Positions 36,067 through 45,716 of a stretch of DNA of 64,000 nt are shown piece after piece; the stretch's first letter is position 1; every line of letters begins with the position of its first letter. The notes under the pieces were generated by a model. It was not told the DNA's origin. It did no database searches and saw only the letters and a program-made list of their open reading frames with translations. Source of the DNA: Chitinophagaceae bacterium 26-R-25 (GTDB lineage: Bacteria; Bacteroidota; Bacteroidia; Chitinophagales; Chitinophagaceae); contig JARWSJ010000002.1 of NCBI GenBank assembly GCA_029906195.1, positions 868,001 to 932,000 on the forward strand, in the 5' to 3' direction. Both the position numbers and the translations under genes were made by a program.

Positions 36067-36205
36067 TTAGAAATTAGGAATTAGGAATCAGGAATTAGAA
36101 ATTAGGAATTAATAGGTGTAGCATTCGTCACGACGGGTGGCGTTGTGGAAGGTTTGAGAATTATTCATAACTCTCAACTTTCAACTTTCAACTCTCAACT
36201 TTCTC
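36067..36205. repeat. Hybrid array: GGAATTA arm, TTTCAACTCTCA arm
   Basis: The left block (36067-36115) is GGAATTA type and starts at the folA stop. The right block (36170-36205) is of the GTTGAGAGT/GTTGAAAG type, not complementary to the left. Confidence 0.7.
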
Positions 36206-36206
36206 A

Positions 36207-37004
36207 ATGTATAGCAAATTCAAACTGGCTCAAAAATATCTCGGGTATTACGTTACAGCGCTAAATGGAAAGGGGCATGGCATTCATTCTCCTTTTGTGT
36301 TTGATTTTGTGATAAACGTGCTCAATGATAAACGACAGTATTATTCTTTTGACAAGATCGAAGCATTAAGAACAAAATTGTTAAACGATCATACAGTAAT
36401 CGAAGTAGAAGATTTTGGTGCAGGATCGGTAAAGGACAACAAGAAACAACGCAGCATTGGTAATATTGCAAAGCTTGCAGCAAAGCCTGCAAAGCTGGGG
36501 CAGTTGTTATTTCGCATAGTTAATTATTATCAGCCGGAAACCATAGTGGAATTAGGCACTTCGCTGGGCATGTCAACATCTTATCTTGCCAGCGGCAATG
36601 CAAAATCTTCTGTAATTACAATGGAAGGTGCACCGGCAATAGCGCAGAAAGCAAAGGAGAATTTTCACCTGCTGGGTTTGCAAAATGTACAGATTGTAAC
36701 GGGCAATTTCGATGAAACCCTTTCATCAACTTTATCAAGACTACAAAAAGTTGATCTTGCATTTATCGACGGCAATCATCGCAAAAAACCAACACTTGAT
36801 TACTTTAATGCATTTTTGCAAAAAGTAAACGATCACTCCATTTTAATCTTCGACGACATCCACTGGAGCCCGGAGATGGAAGAAGCCTGGGAAGAAATTA
36901 AAAAACACGAAGCCGTTCAGTACTCCATCGATCTATTCTTCATCGGATTGATTTTCTTCAGAAAAGACTTTAAGAAGAAACAGGATTTTGTGATACGAAT
37001 TTAG
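36207..37004 (+). CDS. Class I SAM-dependent methyltransferase
   Basis: 265 residues. The SAM site is VELGTSLGMSTSYLAS (motif I) with acidic VITMEGAP (motif II) and LAFIDGNHRKKPT (motif IV), typical of the O-methyltransferase type 3 group. The N-terminal ~90 residues, with GKGHGIHSPFVFDFV, are an extension typical of a Bacteroidota subgroup. The substrate is unknown. The ATG directly follows the pyrimidine arm of a repeat array. Confidence 0.85.
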   Translation: MYSKFKLAQKYLGYYVTALNGKGHGIHSPFVFDFVINVLNDKRQYYSFDKIEALRTKLLNDHTVIEVEDFGAGSVKDNKKQRSIGNIAKLAAKPAKLGQLLFRIVNYYQPETIVELGTSLGMSTSYLASGNAKSSVITMEGAPAIAQKAKENFHLLGLQNVQIVTGNFDETLSSTLSRLQKVDLAFIDGNHRKKPTLDYFNAFLQKVNDHSILIFDDIHWSPEMEEAWEEIKKHEAVQYSIDLFFIGLIFFRKDFKKKQDFVIRI

Positions 37005-37010
37005 AGAACG

Positions 37011-37182
37011 AACGCAGGTCTTCATGATTGTCATGATTTGTTATGATATTGACGTAGGGAATGCATATGATGGCTGAATTCAATTTTTGTGTGGCTTGAA
37101 GTCGTAAGAACTGAATTGTTTTTTGTGCATCTTCAACGAAAAGAATCATAACAAATCATGACAATCATGAAAATCTGCGTTC
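37011..37182. repeat. Inverted CATGATTGTCATGATT array
   Basis: 38-base arms (37011-37048 and 37145-37182) with only two mismatches, ending in GAACGCAG / CTGCGTTC. The half-array at 35515-35542 shares the right-arm sequence. Confidence 0.85.
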
Positions 37183-37239
37183 TCCCTTCTGTTGTTGCTC
37201 TGAAAAAAAACAGTTATCTTGAAGCAAGAATAACTACTT

Positions 37240-38364
37240 ATGATTGTAGGAATTTTAACAGAGCTATCCTTTGAAACACGCGTCTCCATGTTGCCTGAAA
37301 CCGTTTCTGCACTGATAAAGAAAAATGTAGAGGTTTGGTTAGAGCAGGGAGCGGGAGAAAAAGCATCTTGCGCAGACAGTGAATATGTCAATGTAGGCGC
37401 AAGCATAAAATCGGCCGCGGAAATATTTCAATCGGCAAATGTTATTTTATCCATCCATCCGCCAGGCGAAACTTCCGCCCCACCACATCCCTCACAAATA
37501 ATGATCGGCGTTTTCCAGCCATTATACAACGGTCCGTTAATGCAGCAGTGGGCCAAAAAGAATCTAACGACTTTCAGTCTTGATATGTTGCCACGCACCA
37601 CCCGTGCGCAAAGCATGGATGTATTAAGCTCGCAGGCAAACATCGCCGGATATAAAGCAGTTTTGCAAGCCGCCAATATCTTTCCCAAATACTTTCCCAT
37701 GTTCATGACTGCTGCAGGGAGCATCGCTCCGGCAAAGGTCCTGATACTTGGCGCGGGCGTAGCAGGTTTGCAGGCGATTGCAACAGCGAAAAGACTGGGA
37801 GCAGTGGTTGAAGTATTTGATACAAGACCCGCTGTTAAAGAAGAAGTAATGAGCCTTGGAGCAAAATTCATTGAAGTAGACGGCGCCGCGGATGTTTCCA
37901 AAGCGGGCGGTTATGCAGTGGAGCAAACTGAAGAGTACAAACAGAAGCAGCAGCAAAAAATTGCAGAGGCAATTGCGAAAGCAGACATTGTGATCACCAC
38001 AGCACAAATACCCGGCAAAAAAGCTCCGTTGTTAATTACTGATGAAATGCTGGCGCAAATGAAAAAAGGCTCTATCATCATGGACCTTGCCTCAGCAACC
38101 GGAGGGAATACTACTGTTACAAAGAACAATGAATCCTATGTACACAATGGTGTAACGATAGTCGGCAATTCAAGCCTCCAATCAACAATGCCTTACGATG
38201 CCAGCAAAATGTATGGCAAAAACGTGTTGAACTTTTTACAACTCATCATAGACAAAGAAGGAAAACTCAACCTGAATTTCGAAGACGATCTTGTAAAGGG
38301 TTCATGCATTACGCATGGCGGAGAAGTGTTAAATGCACGAGTAAAAGAAATGTTGAACAATTGA
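37240..38364 (+). CDS. pntAa: NAD(P) transhydrogenase subunit alpha part 1
   Basis: 374 residues. The N-terminal alanine-dehydrogenase/PNT domain starts MIVGILTELSFETRVSMLP; the NAD site is LILGAGVAGLQAIATAKRLGA (about 170), then FDTRPAVKEEVMSLGAKF. It is the cytoplasmic NAD(H)-binding dI component of proton-translocating transhydrogenase, which makes NADPH from NADH using the proton gradient. The separate small PntAb and PntB genes follow, the three-gene arrangement seen in many bacteria. Confidence 0.95.
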   Translation: MIVGILTELSFETRVSMLPETVSALIKKNVEVWLEQGAGEKASCADSEYVNVGASIKSAAEIFQSANVILSIHPPGETSAPPHPSQIMIGVFQPLYNGPLMQQWAKKNLTTFSLDMLPRTTRAQSMDVLSSQANIAGYKAVLQAANIFPKYFPMFMTAAGSIAPAKVLILGAGVAGLQAIATAKRLGAVVEVFDTRPAVKEEVMSLGAKFIEVDGAADVSKAGGYAVEQTEEYKQKQQQKIAEAIAKADIVITTAQIPGKKAPLLITDEMLAQMKKGSIIMDLASATGGNTTVTKNNESYVHNGVTIVGNSSLQSTMPYDASKMYGKNVLNFLQLIIDKEGKLNLNFEDDLVKGSCITHGGEVLNARVKEMLNN

Positions 38365-38405
38365 TCAGTTCAGGATTTCAAATTTCAAATCGCAAATTCA
38401 ACAGC

Positions 38406-38714
38406 ATGCAAGACATCCTCGAATGGGTTTCGCTACATGAACAATACATCTACATAGTGGTGTTGATGGTCTTTTTAGGAATTGAAGTGATAGGGCGCGT
38501 GCCTGCTGTACTGCACACTCCGTTAATGAGCGGTGCCAACGCGATACATGGTGTGGTAATCATTGGCGCCATCATCGTAATGGGCAAGGCAGACACGAGC
38601 AATTATCTCGCACTCGCACTCGGGTTTCTTGCGGTCGTTCTCGGTACACTGAACGTAGTCGGCGGTTTTGTAGTGACTGATAGAATGTTGGAAATGTTCA
38701 AGAAGAAAAAGTGA
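38406..38714 (+). CDS. pntAb: NAD(P) transhydrogenase subunit alpha part 2 (membrane)
   Basis: 102 residues from ATG 38406; the frame is open upstream, but the upstream part overlaps pntAa and does not match the family. Three to four membrane helices with LGIEVIGRVPAVLHTPLMSGANAIHGVVIIGAI, the conserved dII signature, and a basic C-terminus. It forms part of the proton channel with PntB. Confidence 0.95.
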   Translation: MQDILEWVSLHEQYIYIVVLMVFLGIEVIGRVPAVLHTPLMSGANAIHGVVIIGAIIVMGKADTSNYLALALGFLAVVLGTLNVVGGFVVTDRMLEMFKKKK

Positions 38715-38805
38715 TGAGTTATGAGTAGTCCGTTATGAGTAAGGTTCTCCAAACTCATATCCTCCAACTCTCAACTCTCAATTCTCAATTCTCAACTCCC
38801 AAAGC
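38715..38805. repeat. ATGAGTTATGAGT / ACTCTCAATTCTCA array
   Basis: The left half repeats TTATGAGTA words just after the pntAb stop; the right half repeats CAATTCTCAACTC words up to the pntB start. The pairing is partial. It lies inside the pnt operon. Confidence 0.65.
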
Positions 38806-40251
38806 ATGGAAATAAGCATCCTCACAATCTGTTATCTCGTTGGATCGATCAGTTTTATACTGGGATTAAAAATGTTGTCGAATCCTGCAAAAGCAAGGAC
38901 CGGCAATCGTATTGCAGCGCTTGGAATGATAATAGCCATACTGGCCACCATTTTTTTGTATAAAGACGAAGAAGGAAATCATTTGCATAACCATGCATGG
39001 ATTTTTGGTGGATTATTGATAGGCGGCGTTATAGGAACGCTGGCAGCAAAGAAAGTTAAGATGACCGCAATGCCAGAAATGGTGAGCCTTTTCAACGGAA
39101 TGGGCGGCGCGTGTGCGGCATTGATTTCAATTGTAGAATATGATCATCTCGTAAAGCCAGCCTTGAAAATTCTTGGGTATGCTGAGCAGAATAACACCGA
39201 GTTTTCGTTTTCGATAGACCTTTCTACCATGCCCGTTATCATTTTGGGTTTGATAATAGGAAGCATCTCTTTTGCAGGAAGCATTATTGCATGGGGCAAA
39301 CTGAATGGCAAGATCAAAGATTTTTCTTTTCCGGGACAACACATTGCCAACCTTGCATTGCTTGCGATCATTCTTGCGTTGGGTGTTTGGTTGTGGTTTG
39401 ATCCTATTGCTGCACCGCGGTTCTATCTCATTTTTGCACTGGCTATTTTGTACGGAATAATGTTTGTGTTGCCCATCGGCGGAGCAGACATGCCCGTTGT
39501 TATTTCCCTGTTGAACTCTTTCACTGGAGTTGCCGCAGCTTGCGGTGGATTTTTGTACAACAACAAAGCCATGTTGACCGGTGGTATACTGGTGGGCGCA
39601 GCCGGTACGTTGCTTACAATACTTATGTGTAAAGCGATGAATCGTTCTTTGAAAAATGTATTGATCGGTTCATTTGGTGGCGCATCAAATGGTGGCGCAC
39701 CAGGCGCGAAGTCACAAGGCAATTACAAAGAAATTTCGCTAAGTGATGCCGCGGTCCTGTTAACCTATGCACACAAAGTGATGATTGTTCCCGGCTACGG
39801 CTTAGCTGTTGCGCAGGCGCAGCACGTTTGCCATGATCTTGAAAAGATATTGGAGAACAGGGGAGTGGAAGTTGACTATGCTATTCATCCTGTTGCGGGA
39901 CGCATGCCCGGCCACATGAACGTATTGCTTGCAGAAGCTGATGTTCCTTATGATAAACTGAAAGAAATGGAACAGGCAAATGATGAGTTCGGTACCACTG
40001 ATGTAGTGCTGATCCTTGGTGCTAATGACGTTGTGAATCCAGCTGCCAAAACCGATCCTTCGTCACCAATATATGGAATGCCAATTTTGGAAGTACAGCA
40101 GGCGAAAAATGTGATCGTCAACAAGCGCAGCATGAAGCCCGGTTATGCAGGTATAGAAAATGAACTGTTCTTTCAACCAAAAACGTCAATGCTTTTCGGC
40201 GATGCAAAGAAAGCACTGCAGGATTTGATTGCAGAAATAAAGCAACTTTAA
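38806..40251 (+). CDS. pntB: NAD(P) transhydrogenase subunit beta
   Basis: 481 residues. About nine membrane helices in the first 300 residues (dII), then the NADP-binding dIII with VMIVPGYGLAVAQAQHVCHDL, HPVAGRMPGHMNVLLAEADVPYD, VLILGANDVVNPAA and NKRSMKPGYAGIENELFF. It completes the transhydrogenase with pntAa and pntAb and is most likely co-transcribed with them. Confidence 0.96.
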   Translation: MEISILTICYLVGSISFILGLKMLSNPAKARTGNRIAALGMIIAILATIFLYKDEEGNHLHNHAWIFGGLLIGGVIGTLAAKKVKMTAMPEMVSLFNGMGGACAALISIVEYDHLVKPALKILGYAEQNNTEFSFSIDLSTMPVIILGLIIGSISFAGSIIAWGKLNGKIKDFSFPGQHIANLALLAIILALGVWLWFDPIAAPRFYLIFALAILYGIMFVLPIGGADMPVVISLLNSFTGVAAACGGFLYNNKAMLTGGILVGAAGTLLTILMCKAMNRSLKNVLIGSFGGASNGGAPGAKSQGNYKEISLSDAAVLLTYAHKVMIVPGYGLAVAQAQHVCHDLEKILENRGVEVDYAIHPVAGRMPGHMNVLLAEADVPYDKLKEMEQANDEFGTTDVVLILGANDVVNPAAKTDPSSPIYGMPILEVQQAKNVIVNKRSMKPGYAGIENELFFQPKTSMLFGDAKKALQDLIAEIKQL

Positions 40252-40293
40252 TTTGAAAATTTGAAAATGTTGTTGGGCGAATCGCATTCGCCC
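40252..40293. repeat. TTTGAAAA arm plus GGGCGAATCGCATTCGCCC palindrome
   Basis: An arm at 40252-40269 (TTTGAAAA words) is followed by a perfect GGGCGAAT dyad at 40275-40293, the same as the one at 43760 and related to 14923. Confidence 0.75.
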
Positions 40294-40444
40294 TGATGAT
40301 TTCATAGTCTGGTGTTCGCAAAATGACGGTTTTTTTTCGCAAACTGACAAAATTCAGCGCAATACCCTACGCTAACTTGCCGTCTCCGTCCACAAATGAG
40401 GGCTTTTTACACTCAACTTCATTTACCAACAACTCTTTAGTTAT

Positions 40445-43400
40445 ATGAAAAGCTTTTACTGTATTGCAGTTTTGCTTGTGTGCATACTCACTGGAACCGC
40501 CCAGAAAACCGTCCCCTACCTGGGAAAAGTAGAATGGATCAATGGCTTTGACCATGAAATTGAAGGCGAAAACATCCGCTATTTTTCTGCATTTCCAGAC
40601 TATGCAACAACGGCATTGCTCACCCGCGCCACCGATGGAAATAAAGTAATTGCCTGGGAAACGGCCCCCGTACCAGCGCGAATCAAAGGATCTTATGTTT
40701 ACTTCAGTTGGGTGGCAGGGCACTCTACCGGTACCAGCAGTGGCGATCGTAATTTTGATCTGTATGTAGATGATAAAAAACTGCTGACCATCACCACCAA
40801 ACCTGGCAACCAGGCGCCGGTGTGGTCGTTCGTTGCTCCCGACAGTAGCAGGATAGTGTTTCAAAAAACTAAAAGAGATGGTGCCAACGATGCCCACGGC
40901 CTCATCTTTCTTCGTTTGCCGGTAAGTCGCGTTAAAGCCGGTAAACCTGTAAAGTTGAAGATCATTGGGCAAGCTCAGCAAAGCAACGACTGGTTCATGA
41001 CGTTTAAATTTTCCTTTCAGGAAAAAGTAGATATCAACCCGCAACCCTTCATACTTAAAAACGGCCAACAACCTGTAATGCTTACCGCGCTTCATTTTGG
41101 CGATCGCCAAACTTTCAAGGTTACCGTTGGCGGTAAAAAAGAATATTCGTTTCCGGTGGAAGATGGTGTCAATCACTTTGACATACCTGTGGATCCGGTA
41201 CATCATCAGGATAGCATTCGCATGGTGGTAAGCAATGCCGGAAAAATATTGACAGATAAATTTGTTACGCTGAAACCCGTTACTTATCGCGAATTGAATT
41301 TTATACATCATGCCCATACAGATATCGGGTACTCTCACCTGCAACCGGAAGTACTGAAGAGGCACATCAAGAACATCAATGATGCGCTGGATATGATTGT
41401 AGCTACAAGAGGTTATCCGGAAGATGCAAAGTTCAAGTGGAATGTAGAATCTCTTTGGGCAGTAGAACATTTTTTGGAACAGGCAACACCGGAGAAAAAA
41501 GAGACTTTTATAAAAGCAGTGAAAGATGGTTATATCTGTTTATCAGCGATGTACGCTAACATTCTGACCGGTATTACAATGCCCGAAGAAGCCCTTCATT
41601 ATACTGACTTTGCAGCACAACTTCGTAAGACATACGGCCTGCGAATTCCAAGCGCCATGATGTCTGATGTGCCGGGCTTTACCTGGGCGACGGTGACAGC
41701 CTTTGCCAAAGGCGGTGTAAAATATTTCTCCAGTGGGCCCAACTATATGGGCGAAACGCATCCATACCTCGGAGATCGTGTAGGCGAATTCGTTCGCGTC
41801 TGGGGTGATAAACCCGTTTGGTGGACCTCTCCTTCAGGTGAAGAAAAAGTATTGTTCTGGGCCGGTGGCAAAGGATATTCTTCCTGGCATGGCACGCCTC
41901 CCGGTGGTGTATTTGACAACGGTCCGCAAAAGATCGCTACTTATTTAAATGAACTCGATGAAAAAAAATATCCCTACGACATTGTTCAATGGAGATATAA
42001 TATAGTAGCTGATAATGGACCGATCGATACGTCTGTTTCACGCTTCGTAAAACAATGGAACGAAAAGTATAGCTCACCTAAAATAGTACTGAATACGACA
42101 GATAAACTATTTGAAAAATTTGAGCAGAAATACGGTAAAGATCTTCCTGTAGTAAAAGGCGACATTACTCCGTATTGGGAAGATGGCGCTTTCTCTACTG
42201 CAAAAGAAGAAGGGCAGAATCGTATAAACAGCCTTCGTTTGTCACAGTTAACAAATGCTTATGCAATGCTGGCTCCGGTTGAATACAACGAGCAGCAATT
42301 CTACAACGCATGGACCAATGTCCTGATGTTTCATGAACACACATGGGGAGCATACAACAGCACTACCGAACCTGATGTACCCTTTGTAACAGAACAATGG
42401 CGCATTAAAAAACAGTACATGCTGGATGCAGACAGTCAGATCAACGTCATTGCAGGAAAACTTTTCCAACCATTGACAGACGAGCATTCACGCAGCATTG
42501 CTGTAGTCAACACGTTGTCTTGGCCAAGAAGTGGCCCTGTGAAAATCAATATAGCCGGTAAATCTGTGAAAGACGCATTGGGCCGAAAATTGCCTTTACA
42601 ACGTCTTTCTGATGGCACGTATGTTTTTCTTGCCACCAATGTTCCTGCTTTCGGAACGGAAATTTATACCGTGAGTGATGAACCCGCTACTGTCACCACT
42701 TCGTTTACGCAAAACCGTAACATGCTTTCAAATGCCAACGTTACAGTTGCATGGGACACAGTCTACGGAAGCATCACACAACTTAAAGCAAAGGATGGTC
42801 ACAACTATGCCGGCACTTTTCAGTCGCAGGGATTGAACAGTTATTGGTATGTACCGGGTTATGATCCTGCCGCAGCCGTAACCAATCAACCTGTGCAAAT
42901 GCAGGTGCTGGAAAGCGGTCCTGTCGTAACCACCATCGCTCTTCGTGCGCAGGCGCCGGGTGCAAATTCATTGGAAAAACGTCTCACACTATACGCGAAC
43001 AGCAATGCAGTGCTTGTAGAAAACATCGTCGATAAAAAAGCAGTAAGACAAAAAGAAGGAGTGCATTTTGGTTTCCCATTTGATGTGCAATCGGGAAAAG
43101 TAACGCTCGACGCAGGTTACGGCACCTTAAGATACCTCGATGATCAACTCCCTGGTTCGAATATGGACTACCTGTACGGCCGCAGATGGATGGACATCTC
43201 TGGTGCCGCCAACGGCTTACAATGGATGTTGCTGGAAGTACCGATGGTAGAGCCGGGCAGCATGAATGATGAACGCCTGCAAGTTTCTCAAAGCCTGAAA
43301 AAGTGGAAAACGACAGGTGAGCCAACATCGCTGTGGTTTTCGTACGCGATGAACAACTACTGGTACACCAACTATAAAGCAGATCAGGAAGGAGTTGCCC

Positions 43401-43759
43401 GCTTTCACTATGCATTGCAGCCTCATGGTGAGGCAAATGACGCAGCACTAGAAATGTCTGCAACTGATTTTACGCAGCCGCTGATCAGTTTTCCGGTGAA
43501 GAAAGAAGTTGTTTTGCCAAAGGGACTTTTCCAACTTACCAATGCAGCTGTTGTCGTTACGGCTATAGTACCACAGGCAAGAGGCCAATTTCTTATACGC
43601 CTATTTAATCCCGGTCATACATCACAAAACACCGGATTTAAATGGGGCTCTATTAAACCTGGCAAAATTACGGATGTAAGAAACGGCGTAACAAAAGACG
43701 CCAATACTACCCTTAGTTTACCGGCGATGGGTGTTGAAGAATATTTGATCGCTCCGTAG
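40445..43759 (+). CDS. Glycoside hydrolase family 38-like (alpha-mannosidase-type) exported enzyme
   Basis: 1104 residues with a signal peptide (ILTGTAQK). An N-terminal beta domain precedes the GH38 catalytic domain: HHAHTDIGYS at about residue 290 (zinc His and Asp), KWNVESLWAVEHFL, and SDVPGFTWA with the predicted nucleophile Asp408, then HEHTWGAYN. Beta-sandwich domains of alpha-mannosidase type form the C-terminal ~500 residues. It probably removes alpha-mannose from glycans outside the cytoplasm. No SusC/SusD or other CAZyme genes are next to it. Its TAG stop codon is the first bases of a GGGCGAAT repeat. Confidence 0.9.
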   Translation: MKSFYCIAVLLVCILTGTAQKTVPYLGKVEWINGFDHEIEGENIRYFSAFPDYATTALLTRATDGNKVIAWETAPVPARIKGSYVYFSWVAGHSTGTSSGDRNFDLYVDDKKLLTITTKPGNQAPVWSFVAPDSSRIVFQKTKRDGANDAHGLIFLRLPVSRVKAGKPVKLKIIGQAQQSNDWFMTFKFSFQEKVDINPQPFILKNGQQPVMLTALHFGDRQTFKVTVGGKKEYSFPVEDGVNHFDIPVDPVHHQDSIRMVVSNAGKILTDKFVTLKPVTYRELNFIHHAHTDIGYSHLQPEVLKRHIKNINDALDMIVATRGYPEDAKFKWNVESLWAVEHFLEQATPEKKETFIKAVKDGYICLSAMYANILTGITMPEEALHYTDFAAQLRKTYGLRIPSAMMSDVPGFTWATVTAFAKGGVKYFSSGPNYMGETHPYLGDRVGEFVRVWGDKPVWWTSPSGEEKVLFWAGGKGYSSWHGTPPGGVFDNGPQKIATYLNELDEKKYPYDIVQWRYNIVADNGPIDTSVSRFVKQWNEKYSSPKIVLNTTDKLFEKFEQKYGKDLPVVKGDITPYWEDGAFSTAKEEGQNRINSLRLSQLTNAYAMLAPVEYNEQQFYNAWTNVLMFHEHTWGAYNSTTEPDVPFVTEQWRIKKQYMLDADSQINVIAGKLFQPLTDEHSRSIAVVNTLSWPRSGPVKINIAGKSVKDALGRKLPLQRLSDGTYVFLATNVPAFGTEIYTVSDEPATVTTSFTQNRNMLSNANVTVAWDTVYGSITQLKAKDGHNYAGTFQSQGLNSYWYVPGYDPAAAVTNQPVQMQVLESGPVVTTIALRAQAPGANSLEKRLTLYANSNAVLVENIVDKKAVRQKEGVHFGFPFDVQSGKVTLDAGYGTLRYLDDQLPGSNMDYLYGRRWMDISGAANGLQWMLLEVPMVEPGSMNDERLQVSQSLKKWKTTGEPTSLWFSYAMNNYWYTNYKADQEGVARFHYALQPHGEANDAALEMSATDFTQPLISFPVKKEVVLPKGLFQLTNAAVVVTAIVPQARGQFLIRLFNPGHTSQNTGFKWGSIKPGKITDVRNGVTKDANTTLSLPAMGVEEYLIAP

Positions 43760-43802
43760 GGGCGAATCGCATTCGCCCTCCTGCAAAAGGGCGAATTGCA
43801 TT
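43756..43802. repeat. GTAGGGGCGAATCGCATTCGCCC repeat covering the GH38 stop
   Basis: A perfect dyad (43760-43778), then a further half copy (43789-43802). The preceding TAG is both part of the repeat and the GH38 stop codon. Confidence 0.8.
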
Positions 43803-43814
43803 TTCAATAAATGA

Positions 43815-43845
43815 ATGGCTGGTCTTTTGAGGCCGGCCATTTTTC
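43815..43845. terminator. Bidirectional terminator between convergent genes
   Basis: A 10-bp stem (43815-43824 with 43831-43840, two G-T pairs), a 6-base loop and TTTTTC following. It lies between the GH38 gene and a reverse-strand gene. Confidence 0.8.
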
Positions 43846-44146
43846 ATTTCATCAAATTAAACGACACCACAATGATCGTAATGCTTATACAAACCAGCGC
43901 AACAAGAAAAGCATAATCAGCAATCAATTCAAGCTTTCTGCTTCTTGATGCAACACGCGATCTCATTGATAAGAATGATAGCAAACAACTCGCCATCAAA
44001 AGCATTGCAGCCATTCCGGTCGAGTCATCTATAAAAGTAGCAGAGCCGAACTTTGCTATCCTGATAGAAGTAAGTACAATCAAACAGAAACCCAAAAGGT
44101 TGGAAGATGTATTGAGGATGTGCGGAGATTTATTTTCAACAGCCAT
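43844..44146 (-). CDS. Small three-helix membrane protein, unknown function
   Basis: 100 residues from ATG 44146 (7 codons inside the longest frame). Starts MAVENKSPHILNTSSNLLGFCLIVLTSI, with three hydrophobic segments and a basic loop (RSRVASRSRKLE) between the second and third. Similar small proteins occur widely in Bacteroidota; no function is known to me. It is convergent with the GH38 gene and has no clear operon partner. Confidence 0.7.
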   Translation of the reverse strand: MAVENKSPHILNTSSNLLGFCLIVLTSIRIAKFGSATFIDDSTGMAAMLLMASCLLSFLSMRSRVASRSRKLELIADYAFLVALVCISITIIVVSFNLMK

Positions 44147-44271
44147 AACTTTCATTTTATAAAACAAAATAACACTGCGTGCTCATTTTAAAAAGAAGCG
44201 GTCACTAACGACTGGTTATTTAGTAAAATATTATATCGTTGGCAGTAACTTTTAATAAATCAAGGGTATAA

Positions 44272-44298
44272 AAAAACTCCGGCAGTACCGGAGTTTTA
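44272..44298 (-). terminator. Terminator of the 446-codon-frame lipoprotein gene
   Basis: AAAACTCCGG (44273-44282) pairs with CCGGAGTTTT (44288-44297) over a 5-base loop. Read on the minus strand it ends in TTTTTT. It lies 20 bases after the lipoprotein stop codon. Confidence 0.85.
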
Positions 44299-44316
44299 AA
44301 TAATGTTAGCCGTTGG

Positions 44317-45591
44317 TTATTGACGTTTGTAGGTGGATGTATAAGTGTAAATCTTTCCGTCATTGCCCTCTTCGTCATAAGAAATCTTCCATTGATCATT
44401 AGAAATCTTTTCTATAGGAGCTTCAGACAAATATGGATCGAGCTGTGGCCCCGCACCGCGACCATGGTCTGTATATTCGTTAACGACAATTACTTTTTTG
44501 GTTTTTGAATCATAACTCCATGCGCCATTGTCAAGGAAGTAATCTGAAAATTCGTCAAAGCTGATTTTATCGTTCCAGAAAATAGTTTTTGTAGTAACAT
44601 AGTACTCACTTACGTATGTGCCATTACTGCTAAGCGTTACATAATCTTTCCTGAAAATAATTGAGTCGGTGCCTAACACCACATCATTCATGCGTGGTGT
44701 ATAAGGTACATCAACCTGATACGTGTTGGTTGGTGTAACAACATAGTAATTGTTCCAGAAAGCTGATGTGACAACAACAGAATCGCCACTTTTATAAACC
44801 TTGCTTGCTACATTATCATTGTCCAAAAGTTCATCGTTGCCTTTGGTCACCCATTTATTGTAAACAAAATTATAAGATCTCAATAATTGACTGCCCTGCA
44901 ATTTTTCAATTCGCGACAAGTTCCATGTTCCTTCTAACCATTTACTATCATTATCGCTTCCAAGATGGTCAATATAAATGCAGGTAGTTACAGAATTGCT
45001 CACATGATTGTTGAAATCATACGCCATGTAGGTAACGCAAACAGTATCGGGTGTTTTAATGTTTGCAGGAATATTGATAACAATAATACTGTCATTAAAA
45101 TTATCGCCCGTGCCCATGACACTGATAGGCGATCGGTGTTGGATGGTTGGCTCCGCTGCGTGACCAAACTGATGCACAGAAGCTGTTGAAATGCTTCCCT
45201 GCTGCGTATTGTTTTGCACGTTTACAGGCTTGGTATAATCAACAATGAAATAGTCACTTGCACCGTTGATTTGAACGTAATATCCAGCAACATCTCCCGA
45301 TTCAACGCTCGTGTGAATAAACGCATGGCGGCCTGCAATCGCAGTTACCGAAGGTTCATTTGAAGTGCCGAGTCTTATTTCTGATGTGCTGCTGGGAACG
45401 GGCAATGTGCCGGTTGTGCGCTTGCCATGCCATACAGTAATGGCAGCAGACAAAGCCTTTGGATCTTTGGAAGAAACTGCGGTCGTGTCCTCCGGCAAAG
45501 TATCATCAGCGCTTTTTTGACAGGAAAACAGTGCAGTGGTAATGGTTATGGCACATAACAGCCATAGAGGGTAGCGGGATAAATGTTTCAT
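44317..45591 (-). CDS. Large lipoprotein, unknown function
   Basis: 424 residues from ATG 45591, chosen because it opens a lipoprotein signal (ITTALFSCQKS) and lies just downstream of a good promoter; the frame extends 22 codons further up. The mature part is Ser/Thr-rich and predicted all-beta: an N-terminal Ig-like region (about 60-215) and a C-terminal region (WLEGTWNLSRIEKLQGS...) that resembles lipocalin-like domains of Bacteroidota lipoproteins. No catalytic motif is visible. It is probably a surface or periplasmic binding protein. Monocistronic, with its own promoter and terminator. Confidence 0.75.
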   Translation of the reverse strand: MKHLSRYPLWLLCAITITTALFSCQKSADDTLPEDTTAVSSKDPKALSAAITVWHGKRTTGTLPVPSSTSEIRLGTSNEPSVTAIAGRHAFIHTSVESGDVAGYYVQINGASDYFIVDYTKPVNVQNNTQQGSISTASVHQFGHAAEPTIQHRSPISVMGTGDNFNDSIIVINIPANIKTPDTVCVTYMAYDFNNHVSNSVTTCIYIDHLGSDNDSKWLEGTWNLSRIEKLQGSQLLRSYNFVYNKWVTKGNDELLDNDNVASKVYKSGDSVVVTSAFWNNYYVVTPTNTYQVDVPYTPRMNDVVLGTDSIIFRKDYVTLSSNGTYVSEYYVTTKTIFWNDKISFDEFSDYFLDNGAWSYDSKTKKVIVVNEYTDHGRGAGPQLDPYLSEAPIEKISNDQWKISYDEEGNDGKIYTYTSTYKRQ

Positions 45592-45612
45592 TGGTACTAA
45601 AGGGTTTAATGG

Positions 45613-45642
45613 CAAAGATATTTGTTCTCTCGTAAAGAACAA
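45613..45642 (-). promoter_or_regulatory. Promoter of the lipoprotein gene (TTG-N19-TATCTTTG)
   Basis: On the minus strand TTG (45640-45642) and TATCTTTG (45613-45620) are exactly 19 bases apart, the Bacteroidota housekeeping promoter consensus. The start codon is 21 bases beyond the box. Confidence 0.75.
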
Positions 45643-45716
45643 TTTGCTCCTGTACAAACGACGATTGAGCCTTTTTAGTATGAATTGAAGCTAAGTTTGG
45701 GCGATATTTGGGCAGT

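Noticed and set aside
44845..44852. Another GTCACCC sequence on the plus strand
   Set aside because: It is preceded by GG instead of TT, has no GTCT at 17 bases and lies inside a coding sequence of the opposite strand.
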